Positions 21,397-31,947 of a stretch of DNA of 64,000 bases are shown piece by piece (position 1 is the first letter of the stretch; every line of letters begins with the position of its first letter). The translations under genes and the position numbers were made by a program. The notes under the pieces are model-generated. The model was not told where the DNA came from and ran no database searches. It worked only from the letters and a program-made list of their open reading frames with translations. Origin of the DNA: Chrysomallon squamiferum (Eukaryota > Mollusca > Gastropoda > Neomphalida > Peltospiridae). Location: positions 32,883,938-32,947,937 of the forward strand of contig CM022670.1 in NCBI GenBank assembly GCA_012295275.1, in the 5' to 3' direction.

Positions 21397-22905
21397 ATGA
21401 GCAAACCGGTTAAGAAACAGGAAAAGTTGCAGAATGATAAACTATATAATTCTGGACCGTACGTCTGCACTGGTAACTTTCAAGCAGATTTCACGGAGCT
21501 CTGTCGGAGAAATAACATGGAGGCGATACCTCCGGTGGTACCAAGGCCCGTGCCACCTTGTGAGTCTTCCAAAGCGGAAAAGTCTAAAGAAAAGCTTAAA
21601 CATCATTTACACGGACATTCTCACGAAACAAATAAACTAACCGTTCAGTTTGAAAACATTGCACAAATTAAATCGGAACCTGCTAAAACGTTTTTGTTGA
21701 AAGAATCTTCAGAATATTTTAAGCCAACAGTTCAGGTGAAAATGGACACAAATGGTAAAAATGGAACGGTCACTGAAGTGTATATAAGGGGGTGGAAAAT
21801 TGATAATACAATGATGAACATTTTCAAACAGTGTTGGCCTGTACTACCGAAGTTGCAAATAATAAATCTTTGGCACGCGGGCCTTACTGCAGAGACAGTT
21901 AGTATGTTTGCTTCATTTCTTCCAGCGTGCGAAGGCTTAAAAAATCTTATTTTGGATGGTAACTGGCTAAGCGAAGAAAACTGGCATGAAATTATCAGAC
22001 AGAAATGTTCGGTAAAGAATCTATCACTCAGAAACTGTTTTATTACAGATAAAGGAGCAGAAGGCATCGGCAGATGTCTCGGATCAGTCGACTATGTTAA
22101 CACTAATCTCTTGTCATTGAATTTAACTGGAAATAGAATTACAGACGTTGGATGTGAGTATATAGCCAGAGGTCTGCGACTGAACAGAACATTACTGACT
22201 CTGTCTCTAGCATGTAATCAGATAGGCGATAAAGGCTGCTGTAAACTGGCAGAAATTTTGTCAAATTTTCCTCTTACTCATGAGGAGATTGTTGGAAGGC
22301 GAAAGGATATGTCACGCCGAATAGTTCCTGTCAAGGTGAAAATAACTCACATTTACAAGCCTATAAAAAAAGGTTCATTGTTTGAGAAAAGGGATAGAGG
22401 AAAACATAAGAAACCTCACGAAGAAAAAAAACCTCAAGCCCGCAAAGATGTACGAAATAAAGACGCTCGCACGCCCCAGCAAAAAAGAATGACCAAAATG
22501 TATAGAACATCGTCAGCGGTTTCCGTAGCTTCTGATTCTTCAATCGGGAAAGAACCGAAACCAGAAGAAGAACCTCTATTACCCGAATTCACGGATTTAA
22601 CTCTCTTAGAGACAGCAATCTCTAATAATGGACAGTTATGGCTTCCTGGAAATACAGTTCTCATTAGTATCAATCTATCCAGGAATCGAATCGGTATTGT
22701 TGGTGTTCAAGCTTTGTTGTATTCGTTACAGTACCAGTCTCCAGATGTCGGTTTGGTTAAACTTAACTTAGAGAAAAACTACATTCCTTCGAGCAATTAT
22801 GTGATGATAAAACTAGAAAAATTGCTGAAAATGAAAGATCTGTCGAACATATCGTGTTCTGATGAATCAGATTCAACAAAAGAAAAAGAAGAAGACAAAA
22901 AATAA
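21397..22905 (+). CDS. LRRC71-like: LRRC71-like leucine-rich repeat protein, copy 4
   Basis: 502 aa, single exon, ATG at 21397 (MSKPVKKQEK). It carries CTGNFQADFTELCRRNN, EVYIRGWKID, five LRRs (NLWHAGL, LDGNW, LSLRNCFITDKGA, LNLTGNRITD, LSLACNQIGD), a shorter basic linker with MYRTSSAVSVAS, and two terminal LRRs (INLSRNRI, LNLEKNYI). The tail ends DSTKEKEEDKK, so it is acidic and mixed rather than the basic SSD-LK-K tail of copies 1 and 3. This is the shortest copy; the loss is mainly in the linker and the C terminus. The stop codon overlaps a run of AATAAA signals (22902 onward). It is the last gene of the array; the next gene is on the other strand. Confidence 0.9.
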   Translation: MSKPVKKQEKLQNDKLYNSGPYVCTGNFQADFTELCRRNNMEAIPPVVPRPVPPCESSKAEKSKEKLKHHLHGHSHETNKLTVQFENIAQIKSEPAKTFLLKESSEYFKPTVQVKMDTNGKNGTVTEVYIRGWKIDNTMMNIFKQCWPVLPKLQIINLWHAGLTAETVSMFASFLPACEGLKNLILDGNWLSEENWHEIIRQKCSVKNLSLRNCFITDKGAEGIGRCLGSVDYVNTNLLSLNLTGNRITDVGCEYIARGLRLNRTLLTLSLACNQIGDKGCCKLAEILSNFPLTHEEIVGRRKDMSRRIVPVKVKITHIYKPIKKGSLFEKRDRGKHKKPHEEKKPQARKDVRNKDARTPQQKRMTKMYRTSSAVSVASDSSIGKEPKPEEEPLLPEFTDLTLLETAISNNGQLWLPGNTVLISINLSRNRIGIVGVQALLYSLQYQSPDVGLVKLNLEKNYIPSSNYVMIKLEKLLKMKDLSNISCSDESDSTKEKEEDKK

Positions 22906-24484
22906 ATAAATCATGTACCAAAATTGTTATTTAAGTTTTATTATTTACGTTATACAAATTTAAATCAATCCTTATAAAATATTACTTAAAGTCAGACAAC
23001 TAAAACAGATAAAGAAGATTAATTATAATTATGAAAAAATAATGTACTACTGCTACAATGTTTTAATCACTAAAAAAGTGATTAAGTAAATTTTAACGTC
23101 TGTTATTTCAGCTGCTGTATCTACTGCTACTACTAAACAACTGCTGCTATCACTACACAACACTAGTACTAAAACTACAACAAAACAACGACAGCAACAG
23201 CAACGACAATAACAACAACAACAACAATAATAATAACCATAAGAAAACATTCTGAATAGTTTCTTTTCGTGCAGACTACTAACAAATTTAATGAGCTTTA
23301 AAAATATTGAATAAATCACGTTTTTATAAAATATAACAAAAATATTACCAGGCTCTGAACATTTTCAGAAAAGAGTTATTAAAATAAAATTAAAATATTA
23401 CCAAGTCTGAACGTTTTCAGAAAAGAGTTATAATGTTTTCATTGGCCTCCTAACCATCAAAACAGTTTAGATAGCTTGAACATGACATGTAGATGTCAGA
23501 GTATTAACACGTACTATTGGATTAAACATATTAGAAAGAGATACAGACATATTTCATCTTGGAACTCCATTTATTTACAATATGACTTGAGCTCGTTACA
23601 GCCCGTTTTTTTCTTTCTGCTAGAAATGAATAGTTCGGCCATGTTTTTTCCTTACATACCTTTCCTTATCTGCTAGGATCCAGCACATTTTTAAATAACT
23701 GAAGACACTAGGTATGATATGAAAACAAATTTATTGCCAGAATGTTACAAGTTTTCTAACACTGTCTGAAATAAAAAATAATCACAATACAGCTGGACGG
23801 AATAATCATAATGTAGTGTAAGACACGTTATGAAATTAAAACTGTTCTTTGTCGGCGTTATCGTAACTTGATACATTTTCATGGATAACTTTTAGCATCC
23901 CTATTCACCACACCGACTCACTGCACTTCATCCTCCTTGTATGAATTTATGTTACCCAATGCAGCCTTGTCAAAGGCCGTGTTACGTTATTTCCTTTGTT
24001 TACGAAAATATCTATAAAAAATTCGAAAATGAATAGCCCATCGTGAGGCAACCAACAGAGCGGGTTTGTTATGTGTTATGACATAAAACCATTCATTAAA
24101 AATAAAAGAAGAAAAAAAGCTCAGTTCATCTTTCCTTTCGAATTAATGTAAAATTAGACGTATTCAGTATTTTTAACACGTATGATCGGTCGCAGTCTTT
24201 AATTGTCTCGTGAATTAGATGCTACGAAAAGGCTAAGACCGCAACTACTACAAAATATGCGTAAAACATAAATCGTATCAATAAATAACCGATTCTGACA
24301 TTGGATTAGGAATACGGAATGAGAAGATTACAAATTTCTGAAGTGTGAAACAAAGGACAAAAGCTGACGGTTTCAGAAAGAAGTGAGGAAAAAAAAAAAA
24401 AATGAAAATATTTCTTTTCAGCTGCTCCTATTAGTTTCTGAAGCTTCGTTATTTTGAATTTTGAATCACATGTTGGAATCATAT
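22906..24484. other. convergent spacer between copy 4 and the C-type lectin gene
   Basis: AT-rich, with imperfect trinucleotide blocks (CTGCT/ACTACT at 23110-23240) and a 53-bp direct duplication (23341-23430). It separates two genes that point toward each other. Small open frames here are chance. Confidence 0.55.
23341..23432. repeat. 53-bp direct duplication
   Basis: aatattacca followed by tctgaacattttcagaaaag (from 23341) recurs 53 bp later (from 23394) with two or three changes. Each copy ends AAAAGAGTTAT. Confidence 0.8.
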
Positions 24485-25039
24485 TCAAGGACTTGTCTTT
24501 AGAAGGACACAGTCGTAACGAGAACAGAGCGTTGACGTGATGCAGATGAGGATGAAACCCTTGCAGTCAGCCATGTTGAAACAAAGGTAAGCACAACTCG
24601 TCTCAGAAGCAACGGTGGTGGTTGCTAAATACGTTGACGATGTTGGGTACGCGGTCAGTCTGGGCGGCCACACCCTCTCAAACAACTGGAAGTGAGTGCC
24701 GTCTGTCATGTTGGCGAGACTGCTGTGTTTGTAAACCATAGGCAAAGCTTCAAAAGATTGTAATGTGAATAAAAAGATAATTAATGTAATCTGCTCGCAC
24801 TGGGTATGTACTGGAAGTTGCATGTACGTACTAATGTGTATGCGTGCTTGCGTATATATATATATATTATATAATTATGTATGTGTGTGTGTGTGTGTGT
24901 ATATATTATATATAGATACATACATACATATATATATATAGATATAGATACATACATAGATATACATACATACATATATATCTATATATATATATTTCCA
25001 TATATATATACACACACATATAGAGACAGACAGACAGAC

Positions 25040-25129
<90 letters not shown>

Positions 25130-26326
25130 AAATAAATAATACCTTTTTTACAAACAAAAGCACCAGCATCCATTGAACAGTCAAAGTAGGCTGTATTTCC
25201 TTCCCCTCCGAGTGCTCCGCAAATTTTTGTTTTGTCATCTGGGGCACCTGAACAACAACAACAACAATAATAATAGTAATAACAATAATAACAATTGTAA
25301 TAACAATAAAATCAACGACAACAACGTCAAGCACCACCACAAAATTATAATACTAATACTACTACAACTAATAATAATAATTATAATTAAAATAACAATA
25401 ATAATGATTATGATTATGATGATGATGATAATATAATAATAATATCAGGAATAATTATGTAAAATAATAGGATATGGTAGTAAACAATAAATACAAACTG
25501 AATAATTCTTTAACAAGGAAAAGAAGCATAGAATAATTTAGCATGAAAAAACTTTCGGCTGAATTCATTTCCTTGTTAAGGCTATAAATAAATAAAGAAT
25601 GAAAGCAAAACTTTAAAAATAATTTATAATCAGTACTGCTCATTATTATCGGTTAAAACGACAGTAATAACATCCAAAAAGAAGTTTTAATTTTTTTTTT
25701 AATTTGACACCTGCACGTTCAATAAGCTGATTAAGTTGGTAAATATGTGTATCATTTGATAATTTATTCATGTTGAAGTGTACCGTCTGTTTGTAGCTGT
25801 TCTTTCTCAAATTTCGAGTCATCCAGCCAGGCGAACACGTTGTCTGAAGTGCCATAGAGACCCAGCCAGGCATAGTCTTTTCTTGAAACTTCAGACTAAA
25901 ACATAAACATCAAGAACAATATTAGCATAAACAACACTAACAAATGCAACAATACTACTACTACTACTAATAAATATACCAATACTAATACTAATACTAA
26001 TAAACATCAATGAAAAACGATGACTCTGTATTTAAATTCTTTTTTAATTTTGATTTTTTCGTTCGCATCATCATTGCATGATGATTATGATGATGATGAT
26101 GATGATTATGATTATTATTATTAATTTGGTTTTGGGTTTTTGTTTGTCGTATACTTTGTTTTTATGAATATCTCGAACATCGGAAATATTTACAGAGTTT
26201 GTGTGATTAAGGTGGGGTTTTTCTCAGGTTTTTGTTTTCGTTGTTGTTGTTATTGTTTGTGTTTGTTTTGTTTCGTTGTTGTTGTAGTTGTTGTTTTTTT
26301 GGTGATTTTTTAAAATGAAAATATGA

Positions 26327-26371
<45 letters not shown>

Positions 26372-26740
26372 GACAGTATAAAAACAATAATCATGATAAT
26401 GATGATGAACGTTATGATGAGGATGATGACGATGATAATAATGATGATAGTCTGTCAGATATCTAAGTTTAAGTTTAAATGTTAAAAGTAGGAGGGACAT
26501 TCATAGTTACGGTCGTCATTTCTTGTTTCCTATAAGACAACTTTATATTTATTACAATGATCATTTTATGATTTTCTATTTGAAATTCAATTATTCTGAT
26601 ACTATTCCTATCTTTAAACCGTTTGAGAGGTTCTGTAATAAGATAATTATATTACCATTTGATAAAAACATGCATTTATTTATAAATAACGTAAGTATAC
26701 GTAACTAGCGTTACAAAGCAGGCTTGTAAAAATATTTCTA

Positions 26741-26798
<58 letters not shown>

Positions 26799-26868
26799 TT
26801 ATAATAATTACAACAATATCAACAACAAATAAATAAATAATGATAAACTAATAATTGTAAAATAAAAA

Positions 26869-26903
<35 letters not shown>

Positions 26904-28413
26904 AATAATAATAATGATGTAATGATTAAGATGATAATAAAGATCTTATTAATAACAATAATACGATAATAATAATTATTAAAATTTTAACATATAAATC
27001 ATCGACTATGGATTATTATTTTTTTTAATATTAAAAATAAAATTAAATACAACAAAATATATTCACAAAGTTTAGAAGACTGTTTTTAGTGTATTGTAGA
27101 AATATATTTCTCAGTCGAGACCCATAACGTTAGCTTTGTGTCCTACCTTCCATAATTTGTTTAAAATAAACTCTTTCTCGGACTGATTCCAGATGCTGGC
27201 CAAATGAGCAGATTTACTTTCACATATGGCAGAGGCGGGCACAGATGTGTCGTTGAGAATCCCAAAATAATAACAGTGGTCTCCAAAAGCGTTCCAGCCA
27301 TTGTCACATCCATCAGTGCTTAGAGCTGCTGGAGAAAAATTCCAACAAAACATTTATATACAGTGTAGAAAAACAAACAAACAAAACAAACAACAAACAA
27401 CATACACAGATCGAAAATGAAGCTCTTCCCCCTACAACGGTCCGAGAAAAACCAAATGTATAATTATACGTTTAGATTTTAGATGTAATGACTTATGATA
27501 ATAAGACTGATTTAAAAAAAAGATATATGTATATCTAGTAGAGATATTCTGATACATCTATATATCTGTACTGAAGATAAGATATATATCTTTTTAAATC
27601 ACGAAAAGATGATACATATAAACACTGATTTATTTGAAAACGGTTTTCTAAAAATATTAAAATTTAAACAAAGAAGAGGAAAAAATACCATAAATAAATA
27701 CATCAACAACAACAATAAACATCTAATACTGACTATTTATTATTTATTAATATTATTATTACTATTATTATTGTTGTTGTTGTTGTTGTCATTATTTACA
27801 TTATTTCCCTGAAATAAATGTCCTTGAAACGAAAAAAAAAAAGAAAAAAACGAATGAAAAAAAAGTTGATGATGACGATGATAATGATAATGATAATAAA
27901 AGTAATCATTATCAACATCATCATCATCATCTAAACTGAAATGAACAATTTATGATTTTTATCAATATCATTTCCACTCTACACAAATACATTTTGAGCG
28001 TTCTATATATAGAAAATACATATATAAAATGAACGAACAGATGAAGTGCAAGAAAAATCGAAAAGAATTTATTTCGTGTCAGATTTATCAGAATTACAGT
28101 CTGCGTAACCAAGACTCACTCTTGAGAAAAATACTTCATCTGTGAAATATATAGCGAGCTATGTCGCTTTTACATTTAAGACTAATGATAACTGAATTAA
28201 GTATTAGTAAACGAATGTTAGACAAATTAATACAGGAACAATTTTTTTAAAAAGCTTTTCTTAACAGATTTCAACTCAAAACCTTAATAACTTTTTAAAT
28301 TTGAATTATATCGCCTTTAAGTAATATATTCGTGTGTAAATTCAGTATAGTAAATTCTGGATAGTCAGTAATAATTAAACTGATGAAATGAAAATAAAAA
28401 CGTTATCGTTTTC

Positions 28414-28463
<50 letters not shown>

Positions 28464-28589
28464 ATCTTTCTAACCAACAAAAAAGTAACAAATTAAATTT
28501 TCAAAACTTAAAATAAAATAGTACTTACCTAATACGCTTTGAGAAAAGCGTAACAACAAATAAAATAACTGTAGAATAATCGTATTCAT
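24485..28589 (-). CDS. secreted C-type lectin with PAN/apple-like C-terminal region, five exons
   Basis: CDS complement join of 28589..28529, 27328..27147, 25895..25784, 25247..25143 and 24747..24485 (723 nt, 240 aa). All four introns are GT-AG and the phases agree (1, 0, 1, 1). Exon 1 encodes a signal peptide (MNTIILQLFYLLLRFSQS). Exons 2-4 encode a long-form CTLD: CDNGWNAFGDHCYYF, CESKSAHLASIWNQSEKEFI, WLGLYG, ICGALGG, DCSMDAGAFVCKK, with six cysteines placed to pair. Neither EPN nor QPD is present, and WND is replaced by YFD, so canonical calcium and sugar binding is doubtful. Exon 5 adds 87 residues with SCAYLCFNMADCKGF and two further Cys, resembling a PAN/apple fold. Introns contain microsatellites: a TC tract starts about 14 bp after the exon-4 donor. 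A secreted recognition or matrix role is inferred; the ligand is unknown. Confidence 0.85.
24856..25128. repeat. compound AT / GT / ATAC / (GA)n microsatellite in lectin intron 4
   Basis: AT, TG and ATAC runs (24856-25020) are followed by CAGA units and an almost uninterrupted GA tract (25039-25128). On the gene's strand this is a (TC)n tract filling most of the 395-bp intron between exons 4 and 5. Confidence 0.95.
25253..25440. repeat. AAC/AAT/GAT low-complexity block in lectin intron 3
   Basis: Imperfect trinucleotides (aac, aat, act, gat) without a stable unit, starting just upstream of exon 4 on the gene's strand. Confidence 0.8.
26326..26367. repeat. (AAT)n microsatellite in lectin intron 2
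   Basis: Pure AAT run in the 1.25-kb intron 2. More AAT runs lie at 26741-26796 and 26871-26899, and GAT/GTT-rich blocks at 26080-26300. Confidence 0.95.
26741..26796. repeat. (AAT)n microsatellite in lectin intron 2
   Basis: Pure AAT run of about 56 bp, with a third, shorter run following at 26871-26899. Confidence 0.95.
28419..28460. repeat. (AT)n microsatellite in lectin intron 1
   Basis: Pure AT run in the 1.2-kb first intron of the lectin gene, about 70 bp from exon 1. Confidence 0.95.
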
Positions 28590-28652
28590 ATCTGGTAGAT
28601 TAGAGTTTCCCCTGAAGACGTTGCCTTACACACTTGGTCCAAGTCGCGGGGG

Positions 28653-28663
28653 CTTTTTATTAG
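28653..28663 (-). promoter_or_regulatory. TATA-like element of the lectin gene
   Basis: On the minus strand CTAATAAAAAG is followed by a GC-rich stretch (cccccgcgacttgg) and then the exon-1 ATG at 28589, 64 bp away. Position and composition fit a TATA box, with a transcription start near 28625-28635. Confidence 0.4.
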
Positions 28664-31126
28664 CTTCAAGTCTGACAAGCTAAGACACACAAATCAATAC
28701 TTTCCGGTACCGATAACCGCGAGGCAAGATTCCAAAACCTTCTACCAATAATCACGTTTTCTCTTCGATTCTGCATCAAATGACATAAAGTTCATAATAG
28801 GGTCACACCACAGAGCAAAAGTAGTAAAAAATGTCTTTGTTTTCGTCTTTATTTCATTATATTATATTTTCGTCTTTATTTCATTATATTAAATTTTTAA
28901 TCTCCTTTAAATACTATTTAAATCGACTGAAGAATAAATCTAGGTATTTCGTTTCCACAAATAATTTATCCTTTTTTCTTTTACTCTCTTTTCATATTTC
29001 CTTTTCTTTTATTTTCTTTTCTTTTTTTCTTTTTTTTATGTTAGGGGAAACAAAAATGATTAGTTGCAGAAAAGAAACCTAAAATATTCACTGCATGATT
29101 ACTTTCATGGTTAATAAATTCATTCTTTCGTCTCGTAATTATTAAACTGTAAAATATTATCATTTAATAATATTTATTGCTTTTCTTTCTTCTTTTTCTT
29201 TTTTTTTTTTTCTTCCTTTTTTTTTCTTCTTTTTTTTTTTTTTACAGAAAACAATTCTTAATATCATGAAAAATATTACTCATTTAAAATGAAAATAAGT
29301 AATAGCAATACTTATCAAATTGTTCTTTTTTTCTTTCTGTTTTATTGTACCCATAAATTAATCTAATTAAATAAATGGGGGAAAAAATGTAAAACAATAC
29401 GAATATAAAACTATTCTTTAAATTAGATGGTGTATTTTAAATGGTAATTTAGAACAAAATAAATATATTTTGTTTTCATCAAGCTGTATCGCTTTATTTA
29501 AATACTTTATGTTGGCCTCTTCATATTCAAGTGAACATATGTGAGAAATATTCCAATATAACTTAGGACAGAATTAATATATCAGTGAATTAATAGGAAA
29601 TATCTATCTTAAATTTTGTCATTTAGTTAAAATTAATTTTGGAATGCGATCACAAAAAACACCAGAAATAGATTTATATAAAGTCACTATTTCGCGGTGT
29701 AGATACGAGTTAGTGTTTTTAATAGCTTCCTATATATCTGAAATATCAAAGGTTATTTTTAGTCTAGAGATAGAAAATAAAGTCTTAGCTTATTCCACAA
29801 GCATGATTATAAAAGTAAATGTATTGATCAGCGAGTCCAACGTACAGAAACGGTTACAAATTAAATAGATGTATTGCAGGGACTCGTCTTACTTCAGTCA
29901 CACAAATCTCTACACAGTCTTTGGTCAATTACAATGGTTCAGTGATTGGTTCAAGAAACAGCCGCATCGACCGAACAGGATGGCCTGACAAGGAAAATAC
30001 ACATCTGGAAACAGGATAGTTGGAAGCAAACTACAGTAAATTCAGTTAGACGTTAAATTGCTGTTTATAACAACAAATAAACCTAGAGACAGATTAATGA
30101 TGCTCAGTTCGTGGCCGACATAAATTCAACTGAAGTTGATATGTGGTGCTCTGAATAAACGCTTTTTTGTTTTGTTTTTTGTAAAGAAACATTCAATGGA
30201 TTTATTAAATTCAGTTACACACGTCTGCCTCGTAACAACAATATTCTTCAAAATGGAATGTTTACGTATATGTACTTGTGAATCGTTCTTCTATTCTGTC
30301 GCACAAATTGATGAATTGCTTTGTGGGTTTGTTATACAATTATCCTGACATAATTAAAGTAAATAGTTTCTAATTAATGAAATGTTTAAGGAAAATATAA
30401 TGTTAATTGCACCCCATGAGATACCGACATTGATTTTCTTACAGAATGTCGCGAAAACTTCCTACTGAAATTTAAAATGGAATTATTATTAATAATAATA
30501 AAACGCATAATTCTGATCTGATAAAATATTTACGTTAAACATTTTAATTTGTAAATAAATGCTACCGTGGAAGGCACTTAATCATAAACAGAAAGGCTTG
30601 TCAAGTGTTAATCAATAAACTGAATATAGAATAGTAATAAACATATTTAAAATACGAGCAGTGAACACATAAATTGTAATTACCCATTTATCTCTTCATC
30701 TAATAAGGCTAGATGATTCGAGGGAAAAACTGTTATTTTACCACGTGCATTTTACAATCGGTATTCTTCAAAACTGCATTACAACTGCAAGAGAAAATGG
30801 TAATGCCCCGAGAAAGATAAATGATGCATAAAACTGGAAAGACATTTTTTCTTGGATAATAAAAGAGATGAGAAATATCAGTTTGGTTATCAACAAATGC
30901 TTTAAACAAAATTTTGAAAAAAATTTGAATTATATACTGAGAAAAAAAGAGGAAACTTCAATATCGCTGGCATTACTGAACCATCATTGTAGCAAGTTAA
31001 TATTTTCAGAAAGCCAGAAGATCGTGGAAGTGATACTAAATTTTGCATTTTTGCCATATTTCAAATACATTACTCTAAAATGAGAAATCAAGGAAATGTA
31101 TGTGCAGTATTGATATCTTTGGCTGA

Positions 31127-31230
<104 letters not shown>

Positions 31231-31335
31231 TAAAATAAAAAACATAAAATAAAATAAAATTAAAAACGGGTTCATGATCCGGGTCTAAAATTCCATTCTT
31301 CGTTTATAATTTAACAAAAAATAAAGTCTAAAATC

Positions 31336-31336
31336 G

Positions 31337-31378
<42 letters not shown>

Positions 31379-31419
31379 GTTATTAATTAATTAATTAATT
31401 AATTAATTAATTTAAATAT
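31336..31419. repeat. (TTA)n then (TTAA)n microsatellite
   Basis: TTA trinucleotides (31336-31378) are followed by a TTAA/AATT run (31380-31412). Confidence 0.9.
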
Positions 31420-31782
31420 CAGATAAATTAAACAATGAACAAATGTTCATAAACACTTTTATTTCATATAATTAAAATACAGCGTCATTGTCCAATGAAT
31501 CATGCCCAGCACTGAAGTTGATTGGTAAATATTGCACGATAATCACAGTTTGACGTATTAGTTTTATAAATACATTATGTATATTTTATATAAAACATTA
31601 TTTTAAAAATCTTTAAAAAAGTAATTATCTTTTGTACAATGAATAAAGTCATCATATATTAACTTGGATAAAAATAATCTAGATAGTTTAATCAGTTCTG
31701 AAATAGAATTCCGATTATGAAATAAATCTTGTATAAAAGGTGTAGAATGTAATGTGGTTTGTTAAAACTGTAACAAAGGGTT

Positions 31783-31916
31783 TTATTGTACTTTGTTGGC
31801 GAGCTTTTCTTTAAGTTCAGAAGGTTTGAACACCCCAAATTCTGTGACAATACCGCCTGTTATAAGGCTTGCGGGAGTGACGTCAAAGGCAGGATTCCAG
31901 CAGTTAATGCCTATAA

Positions 31917-31947
<31 letters not shown>

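Noticed and set aside
24881-25135. Open frame of Tyr/Ile then Arg-Glu repeats
   Set aside because: Pure microsatellite translation inside lectin intron 4.
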